IMG/VR virus record: IMGVR_UViG_3300007352_000008 | Span: 1-43,535 of that record | Length of the DNA: 43,535 nt | Reading direction: 5' to 3' (one strand) | From: a virus | Shown here: piece by piece, positions 14,668 through 21,743 of the stretch | Position numbering within the stretch: the first letter of the stretch is position 1 | Layout: every line of letters starts with the position of its first letter | The notes under the pieces: generated by a model | The model's database searches: none | What the model saw: the letters and a program-made list of their open reading frames with translations, nothing else | Told to the model about the DNA's origin: nothing | Made by a program: the position numbers and the translations under genes

Positions 14668-14742
14668 ATGAGCGTGGGACTCAAAAGTTATTATGACTGC
14701 ACAACTTGCCCACGCTCGTTGTGTGGTCGTAATAATTTTTGA
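14668..14742 (+). CDS. possible 24-aa Cys-containing peptide
   Basis: Starts right after the promoter at 14631-14659 and ends 3 nt before the replication gene. It has CTTC and a third Cys near the end. Its start lies in the 5' arm of an 11-bp stem (14668-14678 with 14709-14719, one T-G pair), so it may be a leader peptide or simply part of a structured leader. Confidence 0.35.
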   Translation: MSVGLKSYYDCTTCPRSLCGRNNF

Positions 14743-14745
14743 TGT

Positions 14746-15258
14746 ATGGCACAGAAAAGAATGTTTGACCGTTCAATTGTAGACAATGAACGCTTTGTCG
14801 ATATGCCAATGTCCTCAAAAGGACTGTATTTTCTTTTGGGCATGTCTGCAGATGACGAAGGATTTGTGAGTGCGAAAGCGGTATTACGAGTACATGGAGG
14901 GACTGATGACGACCTTAATATCTTACTAGCCAAGGGTTTCTGCATCCGTTGTCCAAGCGGAATCATCGTTATTACTCACTGGCGTAAGAATAATTGGCTT
15001 GATAGCAGGCGTTTAAGGAGAACTGAATACACGGAAGATAAGAAATGGCTCGCATTGACAAGTAATGGCGATTATGTGCTTAGCAACGGCTTAGCCAGTG
15101 TAGAGGAGAGTAGAATAGAAGAGAATAGTAAAGCTACCGCTAAAATACAAAATCCCTTTGAAGGCAGGGAACTCACTAAAGAAGAGAGACTCACTAGACT
15201 CCGAGAGATTAAGGAAAGTTCGCGTAAGGTTGCCGACTCGAAAAAACTTGACTCTTAA
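14746..15258 (+). CDS. phage replisome-organizer/replication-initiation-like protein
   Basis: 170 residues. The N-terminus (MAQKRMFDRSIVDNERFVDMP, then SSKGLYFLLGMSADDEGFV and GIIVITHWRKNNW) matches the winged-helix N-terminal domain of phage replisome organisers, which bind the origin and load host helicase. The C-terminal part is short, helical and charged (LTKEERLTRLREIKESS) and lacks a recognisable DnaD or DnaC domain. Upstream noncoding DNA carries a DnaA box and strong structure, consistent with an adjacent origin. No helicase, primase or polymerase is seen in the window, so host enzymes must be recruited. Confidence 0.75.
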   Translation: MAQKRMFDRSIVDNERFVDMPMSSKGLYFLLGMSADDEGFVSAKAVLRVHGGTDDDLNILLAKGFCIRCPSGIIVITHWRKNNWLDSRRLRRTEYTEDKKWLALTSNGDYVLSNGLASVEESRIEENSKATAKIQNPFEGRELTKEERLTRLREIKESSRKVADSKKLDS

Positions 15259-15273
15259 AAGAGACCCATGTGT

Positions 15274-15282
15274 TTATACACA
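15274..15282 (+). promoter_or_regulatory. DnaA-box match (TTATACACA)
   Basis: Matches TTATNCACA in the short gap after the replication gene. With the box at 14614 it flanks that gene. Single matches of this length are expected about once per genome of this size, so it is only suggestive. Confidence 0.35.
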
Positions 15283-15291
15283 GAAGGGAGG

Positions 15292-15320
15292 TTGACAAAC
15301 CTAACGGCAGGATATAGGAT
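15292..15320 (+). promoter_or_regulatory. promoter with consensus -35, giving a leaderless transcript
   Basis: TTGACA (six of six), a 17-bp spacer and TAGGAT (four of six). The ATG at 15327 starts 6 nt after the -10, which predicts transcription starting at or beside the start codon. Confidence 0.65.
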
Positions 15321-15326
15321 AGGGAT

Positions 15327-15731
15327 ATGGAGATACTTATGTTAAGTGTTGGCGGTTTTATGTTATTTATAACTGGTTACAGTTTTGGTGTCGTAAATAG
15401 AAACAGTAATGATGTCATACCGACTATTGTTCCTATGTTTCCTGATTGGCGTTGCGGGTGTGGTTGCGGAGGAAATCAGTGCTACAACTTTCACTGCTCA
15501 TCAAATTGTTCTAAATACAATCGTACTTACCCCATGGAATGGAGAACGGCAAGCGAAGCGATTGCTTACAATAGCGGGGTAAACTTTGGCTACGAACAAG
15601 GAGAGAAGATTGGATATAAAAATGGGATGTACAAAATGCGCGAGACCTCAAAAGAAGAATTTATTGCAAAGTTCAACGGGGCACTAAAACCTTTGAGTGA
15701 GCTCAAAAAAGAGTTCGGGATTGAACTATGA
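15327..15731 (+). CDS. hypothetical 134-aa membrane-anchored Cys-rich protein
   Basis: An N-terminal hydrophobic helix (about residues 3-23) is followed by a Cys/Gly-rich patch (CGCGCGGNQC, then HCSSNC; about 43-61) and a soluble helical C-terminus. The arrangement suggests a membrane anchor with a disulfide-bonded or metal-binding head, outside or inside the cell. It is expressed from its own promoter at 15292. The stop overlaps the next ATG. Not recognised. Confidence 0.6.
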   Translation: MEILMLSVGGFMLFITGYSFGVVNRNSNDVIPTIVPMFPDWRCGCGCGGNQCYNFHCSSNCSKYNRTYPMEWRTASEAIAYNSGVNFGYEQGEKIGYKNGMYKMRETSKEEFIAKFNGALKPLSELKKEFGIEL

Positions 15732-15850
15732 AAAATCCTGCCGCAGTAGCTCTCGGAAAAATCCGCACCAAGAAAAAAGCTCGTGCATCTCGTATTAATG
15801 GGAAGCTAGGTGGAAGACCTAAGAAACCACCCAAGAATAAACAGGTATGA
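15728..15850 (+). CDS. 40-aa basic protein (NGKLGGRPKK type)
   Basis: Very basic, with the pattern RTKKKARASRINGKLGGRPKK, which recurs in many tiny bacterial and phage proteins of unknown role. ATGA overlaps join it to both neighbours, supporting that it is translated. Confidence 0.65.
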   Translation: MKNPAAVALGKIRTKKKARASRINGKLGGRPKKPPKNKQV

Positions 15851-16092
15851 AGAAGGTAAAATCAATCACCATGAATAAACTACATAAGAGTAAGAAGGTG
15901 AAGAGTTGGTATGAATTAGAAGAGTACGAAACCCTTATAGAAAAACCATTCATCTTTGATGCTATCGGGCCGCTAAAGTTAGTTCGTAAGGTGGGGAAGA
16001 AACGAGTTGAGTTTGAGATTCCTATGGCGAAGTTGCTTGATTATGTTTGGTTAATCCCGACACCAGAACTCCCCCCAAGAATAGGTAAATAG
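15847..16092 (+). CDS. hypothetical 81-aa basic protein
   Basis: The N-terminal 20 residues are Lys-rich, followed by an SWYELEEYE helix and a beta-rich C-terminal half. ATGA overlap with the preceding gene. No family is recognised. Confidence 0.6.
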   Translation: MKKVKSITMNKLHKSKKVKSWYELEEYETLIEKPFIFDAIGPLKLVRKVGKKRVEFEIPMAKLLDYVWLIPTPELPPRIGK

Positions 16093-16096
16093 GTTT

Positions 16097-16357
16097 ATGA
16101 AAGAGCTAGATATAAAAATTAAGTTGCCAGCCGAGATAACGGTGCACATGCCAGCTTTAGGTGACATTAGTATTGAAAGTGTCTACGAGGCTATAGGCAC
16201 AAATGGATTAAAACTCTTGCAGGATATTATATTTGATAGGGTGATGGACGCCTTCATTGCTGAACAAGAACCCTTTATAAAGGAAAAGGTGGCAGAATTA
16301 CTAGAAGAAAAACGAGATGATTTAAAGAAACTTCTCGCCCCCACACTAACAAGATAA
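16097..16357 (+). CDS. hypothetical 86-aa helical protein
   Basis: A beta-like start (LDIKIKLPAEITVHMP), then long charged helices with Glu/Lys-rich heptads (EEKRDDLKKLL). Possible oligomer. No family is recognised. Confidence 0.6.
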   Translation: MKELDIKIKLPAEITVHMPALGDISIESVYEAIGTNGLKLLQDIIFDRVMDAFIAEQEPFIKEKVAELLEEKRDDLKKLLAPTLTR

Positions 16358-16364
16358 GAAATAT

Positions 16365-16523
16365 ATGGACGAAAAAGAGAAAATAGAACTGTTATTAAAG
16401 CTTGCGGAAATGGAGCGAGACAACAAACCAATTGTTGAAAAAGTAAGCGATGTTGTTGTTGATGTGGTAGAAGCTCCTTTCAAAATCGCTGGAAGATTAT
16501 TTGATGATATATTCGGAACTTAG
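16365..16523 (+). CDS. hypothetical 52-aa protein
   Basis: Too short for easy recognition. Charged N-terminal helix, then a Val-rich amphipathic stretch (VSDVVVDVVEAPFKIAG). It fits the tight gene spacing. Confidence 0.5.
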   Translation: MDEKEKIELLLKLAEMERDNKPIVEKVSDVVVDVVEAPFKIAGRLFDDIFGT

Positions 16524-16546
16524 CCACCCCAAGAAATAATATAAGT

Positions 16547-16696
16547 ATGGATGAAATTAAAAAAAGGATAGGAATTATCATAAAGTTGTTTGAGAAAATA
16601 AAAGAAGAGAAGTTAGGAACCGAAAACGAATTGCGACTCATTCTTAATGATATGAAGAGGATATCAAATATATTGGAAGCAACCATAAGGAACTAG
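16547..16696 (+). CDS. hypothetical 49-aa helical protein
   Basis: Almost entirely helical, Ile/Lys/Glu-rich (IGIIIKLFEKIKEEK). Start preceded by A/T-rich sequence typical of this genome. Not recognised. Confidence 0.45.
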   Translation: MDEIKKRIGIIIKLFEKIKEEKLGTENELRLILNDMKRISNILEATIRN

Positions 16697-16699
16697 AAT

Positions 16700-16861
16700 A
16701 TGAGAAGTAGACAAGAAATATGGAATGGATTTAATTCTGATACCGTGGAACGCGATTTTATTGTTGATGTTTTAGAAGTCTTACTCGACATCCGCGAACT
16801 ATTACAAAACCCGCCAAAAGAAATCACAGGCGTACCAAACCAAATAACTACCTATGAGTAA
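16700..16861 (+). CDS. hypothetical 53-aa protein
   Basis: A helical core VDVLEVLLDIRELLQN and a Pro-containing tail. Starts 3 nt after the previous stop and overlaps the next gene by 8 nt. Not recognised. Confidence 0.45.
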   Translation: MRSRQEIWNGFNSDTVERDFIVDVLEVLLDIRELLQNPPKEITGVPNQITTYE

Positions 16862-16982
16862 GAAGAAAAAAGACCATGATGTATGTTTAGATTTAAATTG
16901 TAAGCGAGAACGATGTTTTTGGCATAGATGGGCGGCGAGACTAAAGATAACAAGGAAAGCTCAAACACCCCATGCTACCTAG
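16854..16982 (+). CDS. hypothetical 42-aa Cys-containing basic protein
   Basis: Contains C-x4-C-x4-C (CLDLNCKRERC) followed by HRW, a possible zinc knuckle. Overlaps the preceding gene by 8 nt. Not recognised. Confidence 0.45.
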   Translation: MSKKKKDHDVCLDLNCKRERCFWHRWAARLKITRKAQTPHAT

Positions 16983-16994
16983 ACCAATGAGGAC

Positions 16995-17312
16995 ATGAAA
17001 ACATCTCCAACTCAAAGAACCTTAAAAGAACTACGAAAGAGAGGCGTTCCTTGTGCCGTCACGGAGCACTGGAATAGCTTTGCCAAGATACGCCAAGACC
17101 TCTTTGGAATCTTTGACATTCTCTACCTTGAAAACTCGATTGTAGGCGTGCAATGCACTTCAGCAACGAATCATACGGCTCGGGCACTTAAAGTGCGCCA
17201 GAGTCCAATTTTAGGGGCTTGGCATAGTGCTGGAGGTCGAATAGAGGTATGGAGTTGGCGTAAAGTGGCCAAGACAGGAAAATGGGTGTCACGGATAGAG
17301 AAGATAACTTGA
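16995..17312 (+). CDS. resolvase-like (PD-(D/E)XK-fold) nuclease
   Basis: 105 residues. The pattern TQRTLKELRKRG, then IRQDLFGIFDIL (D35, D41), then GVQCTSATNH matches a common phage family related to VRR-NUC and Holliday-junction-resolvase nucleases. In it the usual E-x-K is replaced by Q-x-T (Q53, T55). A C-terminal basic/aromatic stretch (RIEVWSWRKVAK) probably contacts DNA. It may trim replication or packaging intermediates. Loss of the catalytic Lys makes activity uncertain, but the replacement is typical of this branch as I recall it. Confidence 0.7.
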   Translation: MKTSPTQRTLKELRKRGVPCAVTEHWNSFAKIRQDLFGIFDILYLENSIVGVQCTSATNHTARALKVRQSPILGAWHSAGGRIEVWSWRKVAKTGKWVSRIEKIT

Positions 17313-17316
17313 CACT

Positions 17317-17541
17317 ATGAAAGAAACATGGAAAGAGCACAAAGGATTTAAGGACGAATCACCTCGTCCCATGTACATCCAATTCCCAGACTGGTGGTAT
17401 AAGGAGCACAACCTAGAGCCAGTGGAGCTTTGGACACTTAAAAATATTAAGTTAGAGGTTATAGGTAAGTCCAATTTACCTACTTATACACACGATGAAC
17501 TTGACCAAGAAATAGCACAAGATACCATGAAGGGCACATGA
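17317..17541 (+). CDS. hypothetical 74-aa protein
   Basis: Aromatic-rich N-terminal half (MYIQFPDWWYKEH) and acidic C-terminus; overlaps the GT6 gene by ATGA. It may belong to either the early or the sugar genes. Not recognised. Confidence 0.55.
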   Translation: MKETWKEHKGFKDESPRPMYIQFPDWWYKEHNLEPVELWTLKNIKLEVIGKSNLPTYTHDELDQEIAQDTMKGT

Positions 17542-18743
17542 AGGTGCGAAAAGCAAAAATCGCTCTCCCAAAAAATAAGTATTTCTCCAAGTTTGAAGTA
17601 AATGATGACGGACTGGTAGCAGAAATTAAGGAAAAGAAGAAAGTAGCACTCCTATTCGTGTGCCTTAACGACCTCTACTGGCCGTATGTTATCCAGGTAG
17701 TAAAGGACTGTAAGAAACATTTTCTTCCTCACCACAACGTAGATTTCTTTGTCTGGTCAGATTTGCACCGTTTCCAAGAAGTGAAGAACAGTATTGTAGC
17801 TGAATCTGAACACATTGTAGGTACTCCAAAGGAGAAAGCCGCCAAAGCAGTAGATTTTGCGGTAAAGACCATCCAATACTTCCAGCTCTATCCCGCTACC
17901 CCACAGTACGTCCAAGACCTACAGAAGATGCAGGTCTTTTATCGCGTTGACCCCTCTAAAGGAATTGCCTTTATCGAAGCCGCTGTAAATCAAGATGACG
18001 AGAAACAGGTCAACCATTTCGTAGACATCCTTAAATCAGTGTGTTTTTCCATCATTCGGTCAGCAGAAGAAGAATTGGAGAACTTCCTAAAAGGAGTAAC
18101 GCTTATCGAATCAGACCCTGCGCCATGGCCAGCACCTACACTCATGCGCTACCACCTCTTCTTAAACGAAGAGGAAAGACTGAAGAAGTACGACTATTTG
18201 TTTTACTTAGATTCCGACATGAAAGTCGTCCAGAAGGTGAGTGATGAACTCTTAGGAGAAGGTCTTACCGCCGCACCTCACCCTGGCTATGCGGTAAATA
18301 AGCGTATGTTGCCTCCGTATGAGCCAAATCCAGAGTCTACCGCCTACATTCATCGTTTGGGTCATGTTGTTGAGGAAGAGCCTGGAAAGAAGCGTTTTTA
18401 CCCGTTCTACGCGGCAGGAGGACTCCAAGGAGGAGTCGCAAAGAAGTTCTTAAAGGCCATGAGGGTAATGAAAAAGGGAATCAATGATGATTTTGACAAG
18501 AATTACACCGCTATCTGGAACGACGAAAGCCATTGGAATAAGTATCTGTGGGAGTACCAGAGAAAAGGTGGCGACATTACGTTCCTTGACGTTTCATATG
18601 TATACCCTGATTCTCTCTTGAAAGAGTATTACATCCCCATGTGGGGCAAAGAATACGAGCCCAAGATAATCACCCTTACAAAACCTTGGTCTGTCTCAAA
18701 AGAAGGAGGTAGACAACTCTCGGAGTTCATCAAACCGCAATGA
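17538..18743 (+). CDS. family 6 glycosyltransferase (GT6)
   Basis: 401 residues. GT6 core features are present: HFLPHHNVDFFVWSD (61-75), WPAPTLMRYHLFL (197-209), a DSD metal-binding triad at 225-227 in YDYLFYLDSDM, PHPGY near 248, FYAAGGLQGG (about 290-299) and WNDESHWNKY (327-336). GT6 is the family of the ABO and alpha-1,3-galactosyltransferases; they transfer Gal or GalNAc from UDP-sugars with retention. Many bacterial members have N-x-N at the DxD site, so this phage copy keeps the animal-like DxD. About 108 residues (81-188) are inserted between the first strands and the WPAPT segment. It is the first gene of the sugar island, overlaps both neighbours by 4 nt and has no membrane segment. 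Confidence 0.88.
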   Translation: MKVRKAKIALPKNKYFSKFEVNDDGLVAEIKEKKKVALLFVCLNDLYWPYVIQVVKDCKKHFLPHHNVDFFVWSDLHRFQEVKNSIVAESEHIVGTPKEKAAKAVDFAVKTIQYFQLYPATPQYVQDLQKMQVFYRVDPSKGIAFIEAAVNQDDEKQVNHFVDILKSVCFSIIRSAEEELENFLKGVTLIESDPAPWPAPTLMRYHLFLNEEERLKKYDYLFYLDSDMKVVQKVSDELLGEGLTAAPHPGYAVNKRMLPPYEPNPESTAYIHRLGHVVEEEPGKKRFYPFYAAGGLQGGVAKKFLKAMRVMKKGINDDFDKNYTAIWNDESHWNKYLWEYQRKGGDITFLDVSYVYPDSLLKEYYIPMWGKEYEPKIITLTKPWSVSKEGGRQLSEFIKPQ

Positions 18744-19405
18744 AAACTACTTGCATAATTCCGAGCTACAACCAAGAAGAATACTTGGAAGAGGCGATAG
18801 AATCGGCCTTAGCTCAATCAGTTCCCTGTGAAGTACTTGTGATAGACGATGGTAGTACGGATAACTCCCTTGCAATCGCACAGAAATACGAGCCACGAGT
18901 GAGGGTAATTAGTCAGGTGAATAAAGGATTAGCGAGTGCGCGGAACACGGGGATAATGAACGCGACTGGAGAATACATTTTACCTCTCGATGCGGACGAT
19001 TCCTTACTTCCTAGGTGTGTTGAGGTCTTAGAGATGATTGCCGATGCAACTGGCGCAGAGGTTGTATCTCCATCATTTCAGGAGTATGGGTTAGGAACTG
19101 CCACAGTTACCTTGATGGCGAATCCTACATTGGAGGACTTCAAAGTAGGTAATCGTGTTGGGTATTGTTCTCTGATAAAGAAATCAGCTTTGTTAGAAGT
19201 TGGAGGATATTCACCTCGAATGGTTGAAGGATACGAAGACCTGCATATGTGGTTCAACTTACTCACCAGAGGTTTTAGAATCGTTACCGTACCGGAGCCG
19301 TTATGGAAATATCGAATTAAAGAAAAGTCCATGTTTAAGGATGCACTCAAACACCACGACAAGCTAATGGCGCAGATTTATAAGGATTTTCCACAAGCAA
19401 AATAA
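18740..19405 (+). CDS. family 2 glycosyltransferase (GT-A)
   Basis: 221 residues: SYNQEEYLEEAIESALAQ at the N-terminus, IDDGSTD at 35-41, and the DxD-type acids LDADD at 84-87. This is the standard GT2 inverting fold acting in the cytoplasm on nucleotide sugars. A C-terminal YEDLHMWFNLL supplies the expected ED-type catalytic base. It overlaps GT6 by ATGA. Donor and acceptor cannot be told. Confidence 0.9.
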   Translation: MKTTCIIPSYNQEEYLEEAIESALAQSVPCEVLVIDDGSTDNSLAIAQKYEPRVRVISQVNKGLASARNTGIMNATGEYILPLDADDSLLPRCVEVLEMIADATGAEVVSPSFQEYGLGTATVTLMANPTLEDFKVGNRVGYCSLIKKSALLEVGGYSPRMVEGYEDLHMWFNLLTRGFRIVTVPEPLWKYRIKEKSMFKDALKHHDKLMAQIYKDFPQAK

Positions 19406-19406
19406 T

Positions 19407-20006
19407 ATGCCTAAAGTCTCTATAGTCATCCCCTATCACGATACTCCACAGACAGCGTTCTTTCTATGTCGCTTACTGGCAACACTCAATGAACAGACAT
19501 ATCAAAATTACGAGATTGTTCTAATGAAAGAGGGAAGAATGGGAAAGACCTACAATGCGTGCATAAAGAAAGCCACGGGGGACATTATAAAGCTCATGGG
19601 AATGGATGATTACTTCTTTGACAAAGATTCATTACAGAAAATTGTAGATGCTTTCAAACATGAGGAGGTGTATTGGCTTGCCACCGCATGTCTGCACGAC
19701 CAAGGGAAAGGACCAAATAATTACCACGAAGCGAATTGGAATGACAAGCTGTTTAAGGGATACAACACAGTAGGTGGATTTGCGACCATCAGTTTGAGAA
19801 ACAAGGATATACCAGAAATTGATGAATCACTTGATTGGACGGTAGATGTGGACTGGTACTGGCGTATTTATAAGCAACACGGCCTCCCTTACACGATTAA
19901 GGATGCCGTCGTGGTCATTGGTGTTGGGCCTCATCAAACCACGGAGAAAATTAGCATGGAACAGAAGAATAAAGAATGGGAGGAAACTTCTAAAAAATAT
20001 GAGTAA
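19407..20006 (+). CDS. family 2 glycosyltransferase-like protein
   Basis: 199 residues. GT2-like N-terminus (VSIVIPYHDTPQ, then LNEQTYQNYEIVLM), with GKTYNACIKKATGDIIKLMGMDDYF bringing the DD pair at 67-68; the usual DDGS is replaced by MKEGRMGK. The C-terminal half has SLDWTVDVDWYWRIY. It is divergent from the preceding GT2. It overlaps the dehydratase gene by 8 nt. Confidence 0.8.
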   Translation: MPKVSIVIPYHDTPQTAFFLCRLLATLNEQTYQNYEIVLMKEGRMGKTYNACIKKATGDIIKLMGMDDYFFDKDSLQKIVDAFKHEEVYWLATACLHDQGKGPNNYHEANWNDKLFKGYNTVGGFATISLRNKDIPEIDESLDWTVDVDWYWRIYKQHGLPYTIKDAVVVIGVGPHQTTEKISMEQKNKEWEETSKKYE

Positions 20007-21018
20007 ACGAGTATTGTTAACTGGCATTTCAGGTTCGATTGCGACTCATTTTGTAGCGCACTTCATGCACAACACCGATTGGGAAATAATCGGCATTGAC
20101 TCGTTCAGGCACAAAGGATGGGGTGAGCGTTTGCTTGAAGTTACCAGTGAACACCCTGAATGGAGAGACAGAATCTCTGTCCATACCCATGACCTCTCGG
20201 CTCCCCTTTCACCGATTCTTAAAAGACGCCTTGGGAAGATTGATTACATCATCTCTATGGCTTCCCTTTCTGACGTAGAAGCCTCTATTCAAGACCCTGT
20301 GCCTTTTGTACAAAACAATGTTAACTTAGCCCTTAACTTACTTGAATATGCGAGAGAAGCGAAACCCGAAGTCTTTATCCAAATCTCAACCGATGAAGTC
20401 TACGGTGCGTCTGCCTCGAAGTTTGGTGATTTACGGAAAGAGTGGGATGCCATTATCCCTTCTAATCCCTATGCCGCTTCAAAGGCGGCGCAAGAAGCCA
20501 TAGCTATCTCTTACTGGAGAACCTATGGTGTCCCTGTAATCATCACAAACACGATGAATAACTTTGGGGAAATGCAACAACCCACTAAATATCCCGTGAT
20601 GATTCAGAAAGCAGTAGAAAATGGCGAAACTATTCTCATTCATGGAAGGGAGGGACAAATCGGCTCTCGCTCATACATCCACTCACGGAACTTTGCGGAT
20701 GCAATTTTGTTCATTCTCAAGAATCTTCCTCCTCACATGCACGTACCGCTTTCAGCGGATAGGCCGGATAGGTATAACATTGCAGGAGATAAACAACTGG
20801 ATAATCTTGAACTCGCACAGACAATCGCCTCTCTCATGGGGAAAGAATTAAAATACGAACTCGTTGACTCTCACAGTGCCCGACCTGGACACGACCCGCA
20901 CTATGGCCTTGATATGACGAAGCTATACAGCAAGGGTTGGAAATCACCGAAAACGTTTGAAGAATCCCTTTCTGGAACTATCAAATGGCAACAGGAGCAT
21001 AAAGAATGGATTGAATAA
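19999..21018 (+). CDS. nucleotide-sugar 4,6-dehydratase-like SDR
   Basis: 339 residues from the ATG at 19999; the frame is open upstream but lies in another gene. Extended SDR: NAD-binding TGISGSIA (8-15), STDEVYG at 130-136 and Y158-x3-K162 (NPYAASK). T-D-E before VYG is the active-site signature of dTDP-glucose, CDP-glucose and GDP-mannose 4,6-dehydratases, where the Asp and Glu protonate and deprotonate the sugar. It would produce a 4-keto-6-deoxy sugar, the substrate for the aminotransferase-fold enzyme at 22681. Which nucleotide carrier is used cannot be read. Confidence 0.82.
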   Translation: MSKRVLLTGISGSIATHFVAHFMHNTDWEIIGIDSFRHKGWGERLLEVTSEHPEWRDRISVHTHDLSAPLSPILKRRLGKIDYIISMASLSDVEASIQDPVPFVQNNVNLALNLLEYAREAKPEVFIQISTDEVYGASASKFGDLRKEWDAIIPSNPYAASKAAQEAIAISYWRTYGVPVIITNTMNNFGEMQQPTKYPVMIQKAVENGETILIHGREGQIGSRSYIHSRNFADAILFILKNLPPHMHVPLSADRPDRYNIAGDKQLDNLELAQTIASLMGKELKYELVDSHSARPGHDPHYGLDMTKLYSKGWKSPKTFEESLSGTIKWQQEHKEWIE

Positions 21019-21019
21019 T

Positions 21020-21169
21020 ATGTTAAAACTTCCTCCCAAATACAAGACAAAAAGAAAAGGGCGTCCACAACCCAACTCTCACCCCTGGAAACAGGTTTTC
21101 GTACTCACCTATCCTAAGAAAATCTTTTCTTCTGGGTATAAGATAAAAAAGAACCATGCGACCCGTTAG
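21020..21169 (+). CDS. hypothetical 49-aa basic protein
   Basis: Starts 1 nt after the dehydratase stop and overlaps the GT11 gene by 14 nt. Rich in Lys, Pro and aromatic residues (KLPPKYKTKRKGRPQPNSHP). Not recognised; may be a small adaptor or spurious. Confidence 0.4.
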   Translation: MLKLPPKYKTKRKGRPQPNSHPWKQVFVLTYPKKIFSSGYKIKKNHATR

Positions 21170-21743
21170 ACAAGTCATCGGAGGGTTGGGCAATCTCATG
21201 TTCAAGGAGGCGTTTTTGTGGTCTTTGGCGCGTGAGAAGTTGATACCTGATGTGTATGTTCAGGGTGAACATTATTGGGAAAAATATGCACATGAGATAC
21301 AAACACTATTTGGTCATGGTATTGGCCATGATGAGCGCATTGCTCTACATATTCGTAGAGGAGACTACTTAAAAGTTCAACAATTTCACGTCAACCTTTG
21401 GGACACTGATTATTATAAAGTAGCAGTTTCTCTGTTCCCAAAAGAAAAGTTCCTCGTGTTTTGTAAGGACAATCAAAGTGAAGCACAAGACAAGGATGAC
21501 CGTGAGTGGTGTGAAAAGAATATCCCATCATTGGGTATTGATTTTGAACTCCACAATCACACAACAGAAACAGAGGATATGAACACAATGGCCAGTTGTA
21601 AAGGGATTATCATGGCAAATAGTAGCTTTTCTTGGTGGGCGGCGTACTTAGGAAATCCTAAAAAGAAAGTCGTTTGCCCTGCGAAATGGTTTACGGATGG
21701 AGCACAAAGGACGCAATTACTTTCTAAGTGGACTCTTGTATGA
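21156..21743 (+). CDS. GT11-family (alpha-1,2-fucosyltransferase-type) glycosyltransferase
   Basis: 195 residues, shorter than typical GT11 (about 280). Motifs are present: IGGLGNLMFKEAF (GGLGNQMFQYA type, 8-20), HIRRGDYL (65-72) with the conserved Arg and Asp, NSSFSWWAAYL (155-165) and VVCPAKWF (172-179). GT11 members transfer fucose or related 6-deoxysugars from GDP- or similar donors. The acceptor-binding region between motifs one and two is reduced by about 80 residues. It overlaps the downstream epimerase by ATGA. Confidence 0.88.
   Translation: MRPVRQVIGGLGNLMFKEAFLWSLAREKLIPDVYVQGEHYWEKYAHEIQTLFGHGIGHDERIALHIRRGDYLKVQQFHVNLWDTDYYKVAVSLFPKEKFLVFCKDNQSEAQDKDDREWCEKNIPSLGIDFELHNHTTETEDMNTMASCKGIIMANSSFSWWAAYLGNPKKKVVCPAKWFTDGAQRTQLLSKWTLV

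Noticed and set aside
17484-17492. DnaA box TTATACACA as an origin
   Set aside because: Inside a coding gene and away from the replication gene; one such match is expected by chance.
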